Positions 6,699 to 7,062 of a DNA stretch of 7,062 nt are shown in pieces. The stretch lies in contig PNLG01000387.1 in the NCBI GenBank assembly GCA_013822915.1, positions 1-7,062 on the forward strand, in the 5' to 3' direction. Position numbers and translations under genes: made by a program. Position 1 is the first letter of the stretch, and the number at the start of each line of letters is the position of its first letter. This stretch comes from Sphingomonas sp. (GTDB lineage: Bacteria > Pseudomonadota > Alphaproteobacteria > Sphingomonadales > Sphingomonadaceae). Below the pieces are notes generated by a model. That model saw only the letters and a program-made list of their open reading frames with translations. It did no database searches and was not told the DNA's origin.

Positions 6699-6705
6699 AG
6701 AGGGG
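6699..6705 (+). promoter_or_regulatory. Ribosome binding site of the GAF-domain gene
   Basis: AGAGGGG at 6699-6705 sits 5 bases before ATG 6711. An in-frame TAG at 6693-6695 rules out any start further upstream, so this site fixes the gene start at 6711. Confidence 0.6.
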
Positions 6706-6710
6706 ATATC

Positions 6711-7062
6711 ATGGCGAAACTGGCAATTGAAGCGCGTTGGTCGCTTCTGGTGGATACGATTGAGGCAATAGCGCGGGCGCGCTCGGCCACCGCGATCATC
6801 GAACTGGCTGCGGGGAGTGCGCGGCAAATCGCCGAAGCCGACGGCATCACAATTGTTCGTCGGATTGGCGAGGAGACCGATTATCTGGTCGAAAATACGA
6901 TCGAACCGCTTTGGGCGGGCCTGCAATTCCCGATCGACAAATGCCTGGCGGGCCGCGCGATGGTGGAGGAGCAAACCATCGTGATATCGGACATCAACCA
7001 GGTCGAAAACATTCCACTGAACGTTTATCTGGCAACGTTCATTCGCAGCCTCGTCGCGGTGC
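6711..7062 (+). CDS. GAF-domain signalling protein, N-terminal part (probable sensor histidine kinase)
   Basis: From ATG 6711 the frame stays open for 117 codons and runs off the window, so the 3' end is missing. The start is fixed by a good ribosome binding site and an in-frame stop just upstream. Residues 1-40 form a helical lead-in (I-E-A-I-A-R-A-R-S-A-T-A-I-I-E-L-A). Residues from about 42 read as a GAF small-molecule-sensing domain: A-D-G-I-T-I-V-R-R at 43-51, then I75-D-K-C-L-A-G-R-A-M, then I90-V-I-S-D-I, then L107-A-T-F-I-R-S-L-V-A-V. The last segment resembles the T-F-V-R-S-L-x-M-V-P motif of GAF domains that precede HWE/HisKA_2 histidine kinases in alphaproteobacteria. That output is inference, because a GGDEF or other effector could equally follow. 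No signal peptide or membrane segment is seen in the visible part. It lies 44 bp after mfd and may receive read-through transcription. Confidence 0.75.
   Translation, partial: MAKLAIEARWSLLVDTIEAIARARSATAIIELAAGSARQIAEADGITIVRRIGEETDYLVENTIEPLWAGLQFPIDKCLAGRAMVEEQTIVISDINQVENIPLNVYLATFIRSLVAV

Noticed and set aside
6690..6974. A 94-codon - strand frame opposite the GAF gene
   Set aside because: The + strand frame here has a strong ribosome binding site and a readable GAF pattern, and the antisense translation does not resemble any family.
1..7062. CRISPR array, tRNA/rRNA gene, insertion sequence or phage module
   Set aside because: No regularly spaced repeats, cloverleaf-like sequence, transposase motif or terminal inverted repeats with a target duplication were seen; almost all of the window is occupied by housekeeping or signalling genes.

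Overview
The window is GC-rich, with coding DNA strongly biased to G/C at third codon positions. It looks like a chromosomal segment of an alphaproteobacterium, most likely a sphingomonad (Sphingomonadales). The clues are the recG / sdhE / mfd gene neighbourhood typical of alphaproteobacteria, the wording of the Mfd N-terminus, and small single-domain PilZ proteins of a type common in that order. The genus assignment is inference from protein style; no database was searched.

Left part (1-764, + strand): two consecutive small PilZ-domain proteins. The first is probably cut by the window edge. Both carry the RxxxR and (D/N)xSxxG signatures of cyclic-di-GMP binding with identical spacing, so they look like an old tandem duplication. 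An AT-rich gap between them (about 42% GC over 301-413) holds three TTAAC-type half-sites. Middle left (772-2838, - strand): a complete RecG fork-reversal helicase gene, converging on the second PilZ gene with only 7 bp between the stop codons and a small inverted repeat spanning both stops. A 79-bp divergent spacer with a marked imperfect hairpin separates recG from sdhE.

Right part (+ strand): sdhE (succinate dehydrogenase flavinylation factor), then mfd (transcription-repair coupling factor, 1148 codons, apparently intact). A stem-loop covers the mfd stop codon. A gene that runs off the right edge then begins at 6711 with a good ribosome binding site; its N-terminus reads as a GAF sensory domain, probably the front of a sensor kinase or other signalling protein.

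How the genes work together: RecG and Mfd are related superfamily 2 motor proteins that handle stalled replication forks and stalled RNA polymerase respectively. SdhE is a metabolic assembly factor that sits between them in many alphaproteobacteria without a clear mechanistic link. The flanking PilZ pair and the GAF protein are signalling genes. I found no mobile element, CRISPR array, tRNA, rRNA or phage-like gene, and nothing that amounts to a new defence or biosynthetic system. The points worth following are the PilZ pair with its AT-rich leader, three local hairpins, and the inverted homologous motor-module segments shared by recG and mfd.
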